From Bettongia penicillata ogilbyi (Eukaryota > Chordata > Mammalia > Diprotodontia > Potoroidae), in assembly GCA_023548195.1 (NCBI GenBank), contig JAJHZJ010000252.1:4476841-4540840 (forward strand): 64,000 nt of DNA, given 5' to 3'. Below, in pieces: positions 63,320-64,000 of the stretch (its first letter is position 1; each line of letters starts with the position of its first letter). The notes below the pieces were generated by a model. That model had not been told where the DNA came from. It did no database searches and saw nothing but the letters and a program-made list of their open reading frames with translations. The position numbers were made by a program, and so were the translations under genes.

Positions 63320-63480
63320 ATCATTGAGATTTCTACAGCACTTTAAAGTTTGTGAACGCTTGCCTCATCACAGCTCTGCCAGAAACAGAAGCTTGAAGGG
63401 ACGTGGAGCCCTCTCTGAGATGTGGGAGCCAAGGATTTGAATTTGGGTGACTTGCTGCTCTCTCTAGTGCTCTTTCGAGC
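63320..63480 (-). mobile_element. MIR SINE, antisense, with internal loss
   Basis: gatttctacagcactttaaa, gtttgtgaacgcttgcctca, ccaaggatttgaatttgggt and ctctctctagtgctctttcg. Confidence 0.6.
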
Positions 63481-64000
63481 ATGGCTGTATACCTCTTTCC
63501 CTACAGGTATTGCCTTCCTAAGGTAGGCTTTCTGGGTTTTAGACAGGGATGTGCTGCAGCCAGGTCTAGTGGAAAATCAATGGCTAAGATTTCAGTGTGA
63601 GCATTTATGCCTCAGAAATCAGTAAGTGCTACAAATCAAACCTTGATTGATTGATTTTTTGTTTGTCTAGATTTTTTAAGTGTTAATAGTACAGATGAAA
63701 TTTTAAAGCATATATATGCATATTTTTTTTCCTTTTCTGGAAAGCTCTGTTATTAAACACACTCCTGATTCTAGGACATCAGGTTGTTCTGGTTTTATTC
63801 ACTTTTTTATGTTGTCTTAATCTTAGTATATGAACGGTGTTTCACAGCATTAAATTTTTAATTTTAATTGTTAAAAGAAATGTCTGTGGAAGCTAGATGC
63901 TGAAACACATGACGTTCATGATGAGAAGATGATAGGGGTATGGTATAGTAAAACCTGTGTGGGAGTTGGGGCTAGTAGAGTCCTGGAATTGATTCTTATC
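63481..64000. other. No gene or recognised repeat
   Basis: Unclassified to the end of the window. T-rich tracts near 63724. Confidence 0.45.

Overview
This window looks like mammalian, and specifically marsupial, nuclear DNA, most like that of an opossum-type genome. It is AT-rich and poor in CpG. It is packed with the repeat mix typical of marsupials: L1 and ORF2-less (HAL1-like) L1 elements, many L2 copies, CR1/L3 LINEs, an RTE (BovB-like) 3' end, CORE/MIR-type SINEs, and tRNA-headed SINEs with RTE-like tails. hAT miniature transposons, LTR-like pieces and long microsatellites complete the set. The species call rests on recognising families, not on a database search.

I find no convincing host protein-coding gene, exon, tRNA or rRNA gene. 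All ORFs that resemble known proteins are decayed pieces of retrotransposon proteins: L1 ORF1, L1 ORF2, L2 reverse transcriptase and an RTE-like reverse transcriptase. The window is best read as intergenic or deep intronic sequence.

Layout: 0-5 kb has a split L1, MIR copies and a CR1/L3 fragment. 5-9 kb has two antisense L2 copies (the second split by other repeats) and a CR1 copy holding a hAT-like element. 9-15 kb has SINEs and a sense L2 with a reverse transcriptase remnant, inserted into an antisense L2. 15-17 kb is a 1.46 kb L1 with a clear target-site duplication inside an LTR. 17-21 kb is an L2 carrying an RTE 3' end and an L1 fragment, then a CR1 holding a SINE. 21-28 kb is L2, L1 3' ends, MIRs and hAT pieces, with largely repeat-free stretches at 24.5-25.4 kb and 26.8-27.5 kb. 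28.16-30.99 kb is an apparently full-length minus-strand HAL1-like element bounded by a 15-bp target-site duplication. 32.77-33.72 kb is a SINE whose 3' part has become nine tandem 89-bp units, followed by a purine tract with 194 uninterrupted purines. 38-42.3 kb is a nest: an old L1 split by an ORF1-bearing L1/HAL1 and an LTR-like repeat. 42-51 kb is MIR, L2 and LTR-like fragments. 51.25-55.9 kb is a 4.6 kb minus-strand L1 with recognisable endonuclease and reverse transcriptase pieces and a 235-bp insertion. 56-64 kb has L1, L2, MIRs, long microsatellites and an RTE-like reverse transcriptase fragment that ends in the same tail as one of the SINE families.

The elements do not form a pathway. 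What they record is history: LINEs supplied the insertion machinery, SINEs borrowed LINE tails, and the nesting order gives relative ages (for example CR1, L2 and LTR copies hosting later SINE, L1 and hAT insertions). The item most worth a second look is the homogeneous 9 x 89-bp array at 32883-33683. I did not find an undescribed gene system.
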